This document shows, piece by piece, positions 8,062-18,681 of a stretch of 64,000 nt of DNA. The position numbers and the translations under genes are program-made. The DNA is from Egicoccus sp. AB-alg2 (GTDB lineage: Bacteria > Actinomycetota > Nitriliruptoria > Nitriliruptorales > Nitriliruptoraceae). Below the pieces are notes generated by a model, which saw only the letters and a list, made by a program, of their open reading frames with translations, was not told the DNA's origin and made no database searches. The first letter of the stretch is position 1. Every line of letters starts with the position of its first letter. Location: NCBI RefSeq assembly GCF_041821065.1, contig NZ_JBGUAX010000002.1:489107-553106 (forward strand), in the 5' to 3' direction.

Positions 8062-8481
8062 TCAGGCGGTGTCGAGGCCGGCGCGGACGCGGAGCAACTG
8101 CGCGAAACCGGTGGGGTCCTGCACCGTCACGGTCATGCCCGTGTGCCGCAGGACGCGGTGTCCGGCGAGGGCGCCGACCGGCTCGTCGAACTGCACGCAG
8201 ACCCCGGTCCGGGCGTTCGTACCGAACGTCACCCCCCGGTCGGCCAGCGAGAGGTGCGGACCGATCACCTTGAGCGGCGTGAACGGCCCGGTGACCGTGA
8301 CGTCGCGGATGTTGTCCACCGTCGTGTCCAGCAGCCACGGCCCGAACCTGGCTCGGAGCACCCCCGCACCGACCACGACCTGGGCCGTGGCCGGCGTGAC
8401 GCCGAGCAGCCGGAGCAGCGGCCGGTAGCGCCCGTCGAAGTCGAACTCGAACGCCTGCATCGTGCCCTGCTCGACCATCAT
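8062..8481 (-). CDS. Conserved hypothetical actinobacterial protein
   Basis: A 138-139 residue soluble protein. Its pattern [21 protein letters not shown], then [22 protein letters not shown], then [20 protein letters not shown], is a conserved actinobacterial family that I recall only as uncharacterised. Its alternating strands suggest a PH-like or small beta-barrel fold. Two adjacent ATG codons (8481 and 8478) follow a GAGGGTGAG ribosome binding site. It is divergent from typA, with about 180 bp between their starts. No enzymatic motif is visible. Confidence 0.65.
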   Translation of the reverse strand: MMVEQGTMQAFEFDFDGRYRPLLRLLGVTPATAQVVVGAGVLRARFGPWLLDTTVDNIRDVTVTGPFTPLKVIGPHLSLADRGVTFGTNARTGVCVQFDEPVGALAGHRVLRHTGMTVTVQDPTGFAQLLRVRAGLDTA

Positions 8482-8664
8482 CTCACCCTCGCGCCGCGGA
8501 CCGCACGGGTCGGGGGTACCGCGTGGCGCGGCGACGTGTGGGCGTCGCACCCCGTCCCGATGGCTGCCCGGCCCGTCGCCGGTACGCTTGGCCGACTCCG
8601 TGCGCGCTCACCTTCCGCCGCGCCGGTGGCTCCTCCCGCTTCCCTCGAACACTCGGGTTCCTCT

Positions 8665-10521
<1,857 letters not shown>

Positions 10522-10627
10522 GGCGGCTCGAGGCGGCCTGAGCGCCGCCGGCGACGACCGGTCGTCCCTGCCCGTTCCCCTCCCGCCTGACTAGCCTCTG
10601 CGGAAGACGTCCACGGGAGGGGCGGCA

Positions 10628-12142
10628 ATGGTCGAGGTGTCCGCACCGGTCGTGACCACGATGGTGCTCTACCTGGCCGGCATGATCGGCGTCGGCGTCT
10701 GGATGTTCCGCCGCACCAACGACCTCGGCGACTACGTGCTGGGTGGACGGTCGCTCGGGACCGTGCCGGCGGCGTTGTCGGCGCAGGCGTCGGACATGAG
10801 CGGCTGGCTGCTGCTCGGCCTGCCCGGGGCGATCTACGCCGCCGGGCTGGGCGAGGCCTGGATCGGCATCGGGCTGCTGATCGGCACCTACCTCAACTGG
10901 CTGCTGGTCGCGGGCCGCCTGCGGACCTTCACCGAGCACGCCGACGACGCCCTGACGCTGTCCGCCTACTTCGAGGCACGCTTCGAGGACCGCACCCGGC
11001 TGCTGCGGATCACCTCGGCGCTCGTGACGATCGTGTTCTTCGCGATCTACGTCTCCTCGGGGCTCGTCGCCGGCGGACTGCTGTTCGAGATGGTCTTCGG
11101 CTTCGAGCCGGACAACGCGATGGTCGTCAGCGCGCTCGTGATCGTCGCCTACACGCTGCTCGGCGGCTTCCTCGCCGTCAGCTACACCGACGCGTTCCAG
11201 GGCTCGCTGATGCTCGTCGCCCTGGTCGCGGTCCCGATCATCGGGGTCGTCGCCGACGGCGGCTTCGGGCAGATGACCGCGACCGTGCGCGCCGAGACGC
11301 CCGACCTGCTCGACCTGCTCGGGTCGGCGCAGTTCACCGGTGACGGCTGGGACGCGGGCGGGGCGCTGGGCGCCGTCGCGATCGTGTCCGGCCTGGCGTG
11401 GGGGCTCGGCTACTTCGGCCAACCGCACATCCTGGCCCGCTTCATGGGAATCCGCGACGCCGCCCTGGTCCCCGTGGCCCGCCGGATCGGCACCGCGTGG
11501 GTCACGATCTGCCTCGCGGGCGCCGTGCTCGTCGGCATCAGCGGCATCGCGTACTTCGACACGCCCCTCGACAACGAGGAGACCGTCTTCCTCGGGCTCA
11601 TCTCGGAGACGATGCCGGCCTGGATCGCCGGGATCCTGCTGACCGCGGTGCTGGCCGCCATCATGTCGACCGCCGACTCGCAGCTGCTGGTCAGCTCCTC
11701 GGCGCTGACCGAGGACGTCTACCGGGCGCTGCTGCACCGCGACGCACCGGCCCGGACGCTGCTGTGGGTCGGTCGGCTCACGACCGTCGGCGTCGCCGTC
11801 GTCGCGCTGTGGCTGGCGTTGCGGGGCGGCACGGTCCTCGACCTCGTTGCCTACGCCTGGGCCGGCTTCGGGGCGGCCTTCGGCGTCCCACTGCTGCTGT
11901 CGCTGTACTGGCGCCGCATGACCGGTGCCGGCGCCCTCGCGGGCATGATCGCCGGGGCGGTCACCGTCGTGCTGTGGAACAACGTCGTCGACAGCGACCT
12001 GTACGAGATCGTGCCGGGCGTGCTCGCGTCGCTCGTGGCCTGCCTGGCGTTCAGCACCGTCGGCACGCCCCCGAAGCGCGACCTGGTCGACCAGTTCGCC
12101 GCCGCCGGCCGGGACACGACCGGCGCCGCCGGGACGGGATGA
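10628..12142 (+). CDS. putP: Sodium/proline symporter
   Basis: A 504-residue member of the sodium:solute symporter family with thirteen predicted helices. The N-terminal sequence DYVLGGRSLG and ALSAQASDMSGWLLLGLPG is diagnostic of PutP, which imports L-proline with Na+. Identity is supported by context: proline dehydrogenase and P5C dehydrogenase follow on the same strand. A GGGAGGGG ribosome binding site precedes the ATG, and a TAGCCT box at about 10592 could be its -10. The 184-bp gap to the next gene suggests the catabolic pair may have its own promoter. Confidence 0.9.
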   Translation: MVEVSAPVVTTMVLYLAGMIGVGVWMFRRTNDLGDYVLGGRSLGTVPAALSAQASDMSGWLLLGLPGAIYAAGLGEAWIGIGLLIGTYLNWLLVAGRLRTFTEHADDALTLSAYFEARFEDRTRLLRITSALVTIVFFAIYVSSGLVAGGLLFEMVFGFEPDNAMVVSALVIVAYTLLGGFLAVSYTDAFQGSLMLVALVAVPIIGVVADGGFGQMTATVRAETPDLLDLLGSAQFTGDGWDAGGALGAVAIVSGLAWGLGYFGQPHILARFMGIRDAALVPVARRIGTAWVTICLAGAVLVGISGIAYFDTPLDNEETVFLGLISETMPAWIAGILLTAVLAAIMSTADSQLLVSSSALTEDVYRALLHRDAPARTLLWVGRLTTVGVAVVALWLALRGGTVLDLVAYAWAGFGAAFGVPLLLSLYWRRMTGAGALAGMIAGAVTVVLWNNVVDSDLYEIVPGVLASLVACLAFSTVGTPPKRDLVDQFAAAGRDTTGAAGTG

Positions 12143-12326
12143 GACCGGCCGGCCACCGCCGCGTCCCCGACCGCGTGCCCATCGCACGCGACGTGCCCGA
12201 GCCCGTCGCGGCTGCTTCGATCACCCCAGCAGTGCGGCGCGCGCACCGCGGCCGATCCCGCACGCGCAGGCCGAGGTTCGACGATCGCCCGACCGACGTA
12301 CCGTCGGGGGCGAGGAGGAGACGAGG

Positions 12327-13250
12327 ATGCTGCGTTGGCTGCTGCTACGCGCCGCCGGGAGCCGCCGCCTGGCCGAACTGAGTGCGAGCAGTCCCGCCGC
12401 GCGGCGGGTGGTCGACCGCTACATCGCGGGCGACACCCTGGCCGCCGGACTGCGGGTCGCCCGCGAGCTGGCCGCGAGCGGGATGTCGCTCACCCTGGAC
12501 CACGTCGGTGAGTACGTCACCAGCACCGAGCAGGCCGAGCAGGCCGCCCAGGTCTACCGCGACCTGCTGCGGCAGGTCACGGCCGAGGCGCTGCCGGCCG
12601 GCATCAGCGTCAAGCCGACGCAACTCGGGTTGCTGCTGGATCCCGAGCGGTGCGACAAGCTCGTCGACGACCTCGCGCAGGAGGCCGCCGAGGCGGGCGC
12701 GCACGTCACCCTCGACATGGAGGACCACACCGTCACCGAGGCGACCGTCGCGCTGGTGGAACGCGTCCACGCCGACGGCGTGACCAACGTCGGCTGCGCC
12801 ATCCAGGCGGCGTTGCACCGCACCCCCGAGGACGTGCGCCGCCTGACGCGGCTGGGGGCCAGCGTGCGGCTGTGCAAGGGCGCCTACGCGGAGCCGGAGC
12901 ACCTGGCCTGGCAGCGCCGTGTCGACGTGGACCGGGCCTACCTCGAGGCGGCCCGCTACCTCGTCCGCGAGGCGGACCACCCCCGTTTCGCGACCCACGA
13001 CCACCGCCTGGTCGCCGCCATCAAGCGAGAGGCCGCGGCCGTCGGCCGGCCGCGTGACAGCTACGAGTTCCAGATGCTGTACGGGGTCCGCCCGGAGATG
13101 CAGCGCGCCCTCGTCGGCGATGGCTACCGCCTGTGCGTCTACGTTCCGTTCGGAACGGAATGGTTCCCCTACTTCACCCGCCGGCTCGCGGAACGACCGG
13201 CCAACCTGGCCTTCTTCCTGCGGGCCCTGACCAGTGGAGAGCAGCGATGA
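12327..13250 (+). CDS. Proline dehydrogenase
   Basis: FAD-dependent enzyme that oxidises proline to 1-pyrroline-5-carboxylate and passes electrons to the quinone pool. The 307-residue monofunctional protein has the family's barrel motifs: LDMEDH, VRLCKGAY, FATHDHRL, YEFQMLYGVR and the C-terminal VYVPFGTEWFPYFTRRLAERPAN pattern (FAD and substrate-carboxylate binding). The ATG follows a strong GAGGAGGAG ribosome binding site. Its TGA overlaps the ATG of the P5C dehydrogenase gene by four bases, so the two enzymes are translationally coupled, which fits channelling of the unstable intermediate. Called PruB/PutB in other actinobacteria. Confidence 0.93.
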   Translation: MLRWLLLRAAGSRRLAELSASSPAARRVVDRYIAGDTLAAGLRVARELAASGMSLTLDHVGEYVTSTEQAEQAAQVYRDLLRQVTAEALPAGISVKPTQLGLLLDPERCDKLVDDLAQEAAEAGAHVTLDMEDHTVTEATVALVERVHADGVTNVGCAIQAALHRTPEDVRRLTRLGASVRLCKGAYAEPEHLAWQRRVDVDRAYLEAARYLVREADHPRFATHDHRLVAAIKREAAAVGRPRDSYEFQMLYGVRPEMQRALVGDGYRLCVYVPFGTEWFPYFTRRLAERPANLAFFLRALTSGEQR

Positions 13251-14872
13251 GCGACGGCCGCTACCGCGTCCCGGACCCGGTCAACGAACCGATCAGGGGC
13301 TATGCGCCCGGCAGTCCAGAACGCGCCTCGCTCGAGCAGCGCCTGCGCGAGCTCTCGTCCGAGCGCATCGAGGCGCCGTGCGTCATCGACGGACAGGACG
13401 TCACGACCGGCAACACGTTCGTCGCCCGGGCGCCGCACCGCCACGACCTCGAGCTCGCCGACGTGCACGCCGCCGGGCGCGACGAGGTCCAGCGCGCCAT
13501 CGACGCCGCGCTGGCCGCGAAGCACGACTGGGCCCGGATGCCGTTCGAGCACCGCTGCGCGATCTTCCTGCGCGCTGCGGACCTGCTGGCCGGCCCGTGG
13601 CGCGACACGCTGAACGCTGCCACGGTCCTCAACCAGTCGAAGTCGGTGCTGCAGGCGGAGATCGACGCCGCCTGCGAGCTGATCGACTTCCTGCGCTTCA
13701 ACGTCGCCTTCGCGCAGCGCGTCTACGACGAGCAGCCCAACTCCGTCGCGGGCGAGTGGAACCGCACCGACCACCGGCCGCTCGAGGGCTTCGTGCTGGC
13801 CGTGACGCCGTTCAACTTCACCGCCATCGCCGGCAACCTGCCGACCGCGCCGGCCCTGATGGGCAACACCGTCGTGTGGAAGCCGTCGGAGAAGCAGGCC
13901 GTGTCGGCGCACCACCTGATGCGGCTGTTCCAGGCGGCCGGGCTGCCCGACGGCGTCATCAACCTGGTCCATGGCGACGGCGCTCAGGCGGTCGACGTGG
14001 CGACCGCCTCGCCGCACCTCGGCGGGCTGCACTTCACCGGGTCGGCGACGGTGCTGTCCGGACTGTTCAAGAAGGTCGGCGAGCGCATCGACACCTTCCG
14101 GGCCTTCCCGCGCATCGTCGGCGAATCGGGCGGCAAGGACTTCGTGCTCGCGCACCCGTCGGCGGACGCCGAGCGGCTGGTCGTCGCGCTCGGGCGGGGC
14201 GCGTTCGAGTACCAGGGCCAGAAGTGCTCGGCCGCCTCGCGCGCCTACCTGCCGCGCAGCGTCTGGGACCGCGTCCGCGACCCGCTGGCCGACCTCGCGA
14301 GCTCGCTGACCATGGGCGACGTCGGCGAGGACCTGTCCACGTTCATGGGTGCGGTGATCGACGGCAGGGCGTGGAGCAAGCACCGTGACGCGATCGAGCA
14401 GGCGCAGGCCGGCGGCGCCGAGGTGCTGGTCGGCGGCAAGCCCGACGACACCGACGGGTGGTTCGTGCCGCCCACCGTGCTGGTCAGCGAGGACCCGCGG
14501 TCGACGACGATGACCGAGGAGCTGTTCGGCCCCATCCTGACCGTCCACGTCTATGACGACGGCGACTGGGAGGGCATCCTGCCGGAGGTCGACCAGGCGG
14601 CCGCCTACGCACTGACCGGGTCGATCTTCGCCGACGACCGGCGTGCGGTCGCCCAGGCCACCGAGGCGCTGCGCGACACGGCCGGCAACTTCTACGTCAA
14701 CGACAAGCCGACCGGCTCGATCGTCGGCCGCCAGCCCTTCGGCGGCGCGCGGCGCTCCGGCACGAACGACAAGGCCGGCTCGGTGCTGAATCTGCAACGG
14801 TGGGTGTCGCCGCGGGTCATCAAGGAGACCTGGGCGGCCCCGCTGGACCACCGCTACCCGCACCAGGGCTGA
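13247..14872 (+). CDS. pruA: 1-pyrroline-5-carboxylate (glutamate semialdehyde) dehydrogenase
   Basis: NAD-dependent aldehyde dehydrogenase of 541 residues that completes proline degradation to glutamate. The catalytic cysteine lies in EYQGQKCSAASRAY and the general-base region in RIVGESGGKDF. The NAD-binding segment TVVWKPSEKQ and the C-terminal IVGRQPFGGARRSGTNDKAG are typical of the P5CDH subgroup. It overlaps the proline dehydrogenase stop (ATGA at 13247-13250). A perfect 12-bp hairpin follows at 14891-14925, marking the end of the proline unit. Confidence 0.93.
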   Translation: MSDGRYRVPDPVNEPIRGYAPGSPERASLEQRLRELSSERIEAPCVIDGQDVTTGNTFVARAPHRHDLELADVHAAGRDEVQRAIDAALAAKHDWARMPFEHRCAIFLRAADLLAGPWRDTLNAATVLNQSKSVLQAEIDAACELIDFLRFNVAFAQRVYDEQPNSVAGEWNRTDHRPLEGFVLAVTPFNFTAIAGNLPTAPALMGNTVVWKPSEKQAVSAHHLMRLFQAAGLPDGVINLVHGDGAQAVDVATASPHLGGLHFTGSATVLSGLFKKVGERIDTFRAFPRIVGESGGKDFVLAHPSADAERLVVALGRGAFEYQGQKCSAASRAYLPRSVWDRVRDPLADLASSLTMGDVGEDLSTFMGAVIDGRAWSKHRDAIEQAQAGGAEVLVGGKPDDTDGWFVPPTVLVSEDPRSTTMTEELFGPILTVHVYDDGDWEGILPEVDQAAAYALTGSIFADDRRAVAQATEALRDTAGNFYVNDKPTGSIVGRQPFGGARRSGTNDKAGSVLNLQRWVSPRVIKETWAAPLDHRYPHQG

Positions 14873-14890
14873 CCCGCTGCTCCGCCGCAG

Positions 14891-14925
14891 TGTCCGGACG
14901 GCGGTCCCGCCAGGCCGTCCGGACA
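14891..14925 (+). terminator. Terminator of the proline catabolic unit
   Basis: Perfect 12-bp arms TGTCCGGACGGC and GCCGTCCGGACA around an 11-base loop, starting 18 bases after the P5C dehydrogenase stop. Confidence 0.6.
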
Positions 14926-15007
14926 CCGCAGCGCCCGAAGGACGGGCATCGTCGCCCCGGCCGACACGTCATGCTGCTGCCTTCGCCCGAACCCGAAAGG
15001 TGGCGAC

Positions 15008-15442
15008 GTGGCCGAGGTGGTCCGCATCATCCCGGCGTCGCGTGCGGCGGTCTTCGCCGCGCTCGCGGAACCCGGGACCTATCCGCGCTGGGTCGTCGGG
15101 GCGCAGCGGATCCGGGCGGTGGAGGGTCAGTGGCCGCTACCGGGTGCGACCTTCCACCACGTCGTCGGCGCGTTCCCGCTGCGCCTGCGTGACTCGACCA
15201 CGGTCGTGGACGCGGCGGACGACGAGCGGCTGGTGCTGGAGGCACGCGCCCGCCCCGTCGGCCGCGCCCGCGTCGAGCTGCACCTCGAGGAGGTCCCCGG
15301 CGGCACGCGGGTCCGCATGAACGAGTACCCGATCTCCGGGCCGACCCGGTTCGTGCCCGAGGCGTTCCTGGCGCCCTCCATACGGCAGCGCAACGAGCTG
15401 TCGCTGGAACGGCTGGAAGGGCTGGTCACCGAGACCGGCTGA
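15008..15442 (+). CDS. SRPBCC (START/Bet v1-like) family protein
   Basis: A 144-residue polyketide-cyclase/dehydrase-like protein of the SRPBCC superfamily. Its N-terminus VVRIIPASRAAVFAALAEPGTYPRWVVGAQ has the usual strand, helix and PxRW turn. The protein then alternates strands and ends in the long C-terminal helix. Such proteins bind hydrophobic ligands; no catalytic residue is evident. The GTG at 15008 follows GAAAGG. It is convergent with the DUF456 gene, whose stop is only 6 bp away, with no obvious terminator between them. Confidence 0.75.
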   Translation: MAEVVRIIPASRAAVFAALAEPGTYPRWVVGAQRIRAVEGQWPLPGATFHHVVGAFPLRLRDSTTVVDAADDERLVLEARARPVGRARVELHLEEVPGGTRVRMNEYPISGPTRFVPEAFLAPSIRQRNELSLERLEGLVTETG

Positions 15443-15448
15443 CCAGAT

Positions 15449-15934
15449 TCACCGCACGAGCGCGGCGACCCCCCAGATCAGGATCATGGTGACGCCGACG
15501 ACCAGTTCGACGAGCACCCCGATGCCGTAGGCGCGCACCACGCCGAGCACGGAGCGCCACGCCCGGTCCCAGCCGCCCAGGCGCTGCTGCTCGGAGACGA
15601 GCAGCCCGAGGGCACCACCGATCAGGAAGCCGACGACCGGGATCGCGAAGAAGCCGACGATCGCACCCGCGGCGGCGATCCCCAGCGATCGCATCGGCAC
15701 GCCGCCACGCCGCCCGTGCCGCGCCGGCAGCCAGATCGTCGCGCCGGTGCCCACCGCGAACAGCACGGTCAGCGCCGCGGCGATCGTCCAGCCGGCGGCA
15801 TCGGTCGCCACGAACAGCGTCGTCGCCACACCGGCGAGCCACACCAGCAGCAGGCCCGGCAGGACCGGCACGATGACGCCCACGAGGCCGACCAGCATCA
15901 CGAGCAGCGCCAGTACGGCGACGACCGGATCCAT
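15449..15934 (-). CDS. DUF456 family membrane protein
   Basis: A 161-residue integral membrane protein with Gly-rich helices. Its opening (LVGLVGVIVPVLPGLLLVWLAG) and the segment AIVGFFAIPVVGFLIGGALG are typical of DUF456, a widespread family of unknown function with glycine-zipper-like repeats. A short basic loop (PARHGRRGG) lies in the middle. It is likely monocistronic, transcribed toward the SRPBCC gene. No functional clue comes from its neighbours. Confidence 0.75.
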   Translation of the reverse strand: MDPVVAVLALLVMLVGLVGVIVPVLPGLLLVWLAGVATTLFVATDAAGWTIAAALTVLFAVGTGATIWLPARHGRRGGVPMRSLGIAAAGAIVGFFAIPVVGFLIGGALGLLVSEQQRLGGWDRAWRSVLGVVRAYGIGVLVELVVGVTMILIWGVAALVR

Positions 15935-16052
15935 CCCTCACCCCTGCGGTGCGGGCCGCCGCCACGTCGACGGCCGGTCCCGACGCTAGGCGCTGACGCC
16001 GGTCACCTCGCAACTCGCGCTGTCGACGCCCGCGGCGACGCGGCCGTGATCA

Positions 16053-16129
16053 TGGTGGGCCGGGCGGGGCTCGAACCCGCGACCAAACGATTATGAGTCG
16101 TCTGCTCTGACCGACTGAGCTACCGGCCC
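16053..16129 (-). tRNA. tRNA-Met (anticodon CAT), CCA encoded
   Basis: Cloverleaf on the minus strand: acceptor GGGCCGG/CCGGCCC, D stem GCTC/GAGC, anticodon stem GACGA/TCGTT around loop CTCATAA, and T arm GCGGG-TTCGAGC-CCCGC. Discriminator A is followed by an encoded CCA (16053-16055). The loop CTCATAA and the acceptor pairing fit an elongator tRNA-Met; the acceptor's perfect first pair excludes an initiator. Confidence 0.95.
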
Positions 16130-16291
16130 CGAACCCCACAGGGTAGTCGCCGGCTGCGCGGCGCCCGTCGCCGCGGCCACACGGACACTGGCGCCAGCCG
16201 CGTCCACCGGTACGGTTGCGCCTACAACTTCCTTCCCGCCGCCAGGCTTTCCCGCCGCCATCGGGTGCCTCGTTCTCGCAGGAGGACCGTC

Positions 16292-17239
16292 GTGTCGACC
16301 GTCCAGCCCCTCGGCCTGCACCACGTCACCGCCATCGCGTCGGACCCCCAGCGCAACCTCGACTTCTGGTTCACCGTGCTCGGCCAGCGTCTGATCAAGC
16401 AGACCGTCAACTTCGACGCCCCCGACGTCTACCACCTCTACTACGGCAACGAGGCCGGCCAGCCCGGCACGGTCATGACGTTCTTCCCGTGGCCCGGCAC
16501 GCCGCAGGGCCGTCGCGGGGCGGGGCAGGCCACCATCACCTCGTTCTCGATCCCGGAGCAGTCGCTCGGCTGGTGGAAGACCCACCTCGGTGCGCTGGGT
16601 GTCGAGGTGGTCGACGTCCAGACCCGCTTCGAGGAGGACGCACTGCGCTTCCACGACCCCGACGGACTGCTCGTGGAACTGGTCGCGCACGAGGGCGGCG
16701 TGGGCGAGCCGTGGGACGGCGGGCCCATCCCCGTCGAGCATGCCATCCGGGGCTTCCATTCGGTCACGCTCACGCAGCGCTCGCTGGACGGCACGGGTGG
16801 CATGTTCGCCGACCTGCTCAACTTCGGGACCAGCCACGAGGCCGGCGACCGCGTCCGCTTCGAGGTCGGCGCCGGCGGCCCGGGCCGCTGCCTCGACGTC
16901 CTGATCGACCCGAAGGCGCAGCCCGGCCTGGTCGCCAACGGCACGGTGCACCACATCGCCTGGCGCGCCCCCGACGACCCGACCCAGCAGGACTGGCGCA
17001 GCCAGATCGTGGAGTCGGGCACGCCGGTCACCGACATCCTCGACCGCCAGTACTTCCACTCGATCTACTTCCGCGAGCCCGGAGGCGTGCTGCTGGAGAT
17101 CGCCACCGACGAGCCCGGGTTCACCAAGGACGAACCGCTGCTGGAGCTCGGCCGGACGCTGCGGCTCCCGCCGTGGCTGGAGCCGAACCGCGAGGCGATC
17201 GAGGCCAACCTGCCGACGCTGAAGCTCCCGGAGTCGTGA
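16292..17239 (+). CDS. Ring-cleaving dioxygenase, glyoxalase family (MhqO-like)
   Basis: A 315-residue protein with two vicinal-oxygen-chelate (glyoxalase/extradiol dioxygenase) modules. The N-terminal LHHVTAIASDPQRNLDFWFTVLG supplies the first metal-binding His, and the sequence QRLIKQTVNFDAPDVYHLYYG is characteristic of the MhqO/YkcA family. A second module starts near GFHSVTLTQRS. In Bacillus such proteins take part in quinone and hydroquinone detoxification with the hydrolase MhqD. The GTG at 16292 follows GGAGG at 16281-16285. Its stop overlaps the start of an MhqD-like hydrolase, reproducing that pair. Confidence 0.85.
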   Translation: MSTVQPLGLHHVTAIASDPQRNLDFWFTVLGQRLIKQTVNFDAPDVYHLYYGNEAGQPGTVMTFFPWPGTPQGRRGAGQATITSFSIPEQSLGWWKTHLGALGVEVVDVQTRFEEDALRFHDPDGLLVELVAHEGGVGEPWDGGPIPVEHAIRGFHSVTLTQRSLDGTGGMFADLLNFGTSHEAGDRVRFEVGAGGPGRCLDVLIDPKAQPGLVANGTVHHIAWRAPDDPTQQDWRSQIVESGTPVTDILDRQYFHSIYFREPGGVLLEIATDEPGFTKDEPLLELGRTLRLPPWLEPNREAIEANLPTLKLPES

Positions 17240-17901
17240 CCGTGGCGATCGGCGTCGACCACCACGTCCACCTCCACGAGCCGGGCACCGGGGACGACCC
17301 GCTCACCCTGGTCCTGCTGCACGGCACCGGCGCGGACGAACGCGACCTGCTGCCGCTGGGACGGTTCCTCGCCCCGGGCGTCACCCTGCTCTCACCGCGC
17401 GGCAACGTCGCCGAACACGGCATGAACCGCTTCTTCGCCCGCCACGCCGAGGGCGTGTTCGACCGCGACGACCTCGTCCGCCGCACGCACGAACTCGCCG
17501 ACTGGCTCCAGGCCGCCGTCGACCACTACCACCTCGACCCCACCCGACTGGTCGCCGCCGGGTTCTCCAACGGCGCCAACATCGCGGCCTGGCTGCTGCT
17601 GCTACGCCCCGAGGTGCTGCGCGGCGCGGCGCTGTTCGCCCCCATGCTGCCCTTCGAGCCCGACCAGCCGGGCGAGCTGTCAGCGGTCGCCGTGCATCTC
17701 TCGGCCGGCCGCCGCGACCCGATCTGCCCGCCGGAGCAGGCCGAGCGGTTGGCACAGCTGCTCAGCGAACGGGGCGCCGCCGTCGAGCTGAGCTGGCACG
17801 ACGGCGGTCACGAGCTCCCACGCACGCAGGCCGAGGCCACCCGCGCATGGCTCGAGCGGCTCCGCGGCGCGACGGCCTCGGACCCCGGCCACGTGGCCTG
17901 A
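17236..17901 (+). CDS. Phospholipase/carboxylesterase-family alpha/beta hydrolase (MhqD-like)
   Basis: A 221-residue alpha/beta hydrolase. The oxyanion-hole segment LVLLHGTGADERDLLPLG, nucleophile elbow GFSNGANIA (Ser), acid loop SAGRRDPICPPEQA (Asp) and C-terminal His in WHDGGHEL give the full catalytic set of the YodD/MhqD-type carboxylesterases. It starts at a GTG that overlaps the stop of the MhqO-like gene (GTGA), so the pair is co-translated. A role in electrophile or quinone detoxification is inferred from the pairing. It ends at a 16-bp palindrome shared with the convergent SLH gene. Confidence 0.85.
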   Translation: MTVAIGVDHHVHLHEPGTGDDPLTLVLLHGTGADERDLLPLGRFLAPGVTLLSPRGNVAEHGMNRFFARHAEGVFDRDDLVRRTHELADWLQAAVDHYHLDPTRLVAAGFSNGANIAAWLLLLRPEVLRGAALFAPMLPFEPDQPGELSAVAVHLSAGRRDPICPPEQAERLAQLLSERGAAVELSWHDGGHELPRTQAEATRAWLERLRGATASDPGHVA

Positions 17902-17902
17902 G

Positions 17903-17918
17903 CGTTCCCGCGGGAACG
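17903..17918. terminator. Palindrome between convergent stops
   Basis: CGTTCCCGCGGGAACG is a perfect 16-bp palindrome filling almost exactly the 17-bp gap between the hydrolase stop and the SLH-gene stop. It could act as a short bidirectional terminator, though without a loop it could equally be a protein-binding site. Confidence 0.4.
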
Positions 17919-18626
17919 TCAGGGGGTCGGCGCCTGCCCCATCGGCGCCGTGATGGCGGTCAGCGTGCCCGACGCCTGCAGGTCGCCGGCCCTGGCACCG
18001 GTCACGAAGACCGCCAGGCGGTAGGTCTGCTGCCGTCCGGTCGGCACCTGCAGTGTCCAGTCGACGGGCACGGAGATGGAGCTCTTGCCCGGACCCGACC
18101 CGCTCGCCGGCGCGCCCGGCTGGCCGGAGAGCACCGCGTAGGACGACGGGCCGTGGCGGTCGTTGGGGCCCAACACGTAGGCCTCCACCTCGCACGGGCA
18201 ACCAGCGACCACGCCGTCGCCGTACACCGAAACCGATCCCTGCAGGGTCACGTAGCCGCTGCCGCTGCCGCGCTCCCCGGTCGTCTCCACGTCGACGACC
18301 GCGGCGACGCCGCTGACCCCGTTGTAGCCGCTGCGCGCGGCCGCCAGCGTGGTGGCGCTGTTCTGGCTGTCCGCGGTGATCTTGGGCAAGCCTCGGTCGA
18401 GGAACGTCGCCATCTGCCCGCGGCGGACGAAGCTGTTCGGGCAGAACACCGACGTGGTCCGACACCCGATCGTGATGCCGGCCTCGCGCACGGCGCTGAT
18501 CGCGTCGTGGTGCTCGTGGTTGTTCGGCACGTCGCTGAAGTGGTGGTGGGCCGAAGCCGGCACCGCGACCAACAGCAGCAAGAGCATGGCGGTCAGCAGG
18601 AACGGACGGCGGCGGGGCAGCTTCAC
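17919..18626 (-). CDS. Secreted protein with an S-layer-homology (SLH) domain
   Basis: A 235-residue exported protein. A signal peptide (basic MKLPRRR, a Leu-rich core, cleavage near PASA-H at residue 26) is followed by one SLH-type module: HFSDVPNNHEHHDAISAV, then GITIGC, FCPNSFVRRGQMATFLDRGL. Two Cys flank the module. The rest (residues 95-235) is Ser/Gly/Thr-rich beta sequence, including GCPCEVEAYVLGPNDRHG, and looks like an extracellular domain. It is the last gene of the mau-like operon, 55 bp after the Tat-exported protein, and could anchor or partner that protein at the cell wall. Starts at GTG. Confidence 0.75.
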   Translation of the reverse strand: MKLPRRRPFLLTAMLLLLLVAVPASAHHHFSDVPNNHEHHDAISAVREAGITIGCRTTSVFCPNSFVRRGQMATFLDRGLPKITADSQNSATTLAAARSGYNGVSGVAAVVDVETTGERGSGSGYVTLQGSVSVYGDGVVAGCPCEVEAYVLGPNDRHGPSSYAVLSGQPGAPASGSGPGKSSISVPVDWTLQVPTGRQQTYRLAVFVTGARAGDLQASGTLTAITAPMGQAPTP

Positions 18627-18681
18627 GACGGCTCCTCACGGGTGACGCGACGTGGGTCGCGCGGGTCGGACTCGGCGGCGG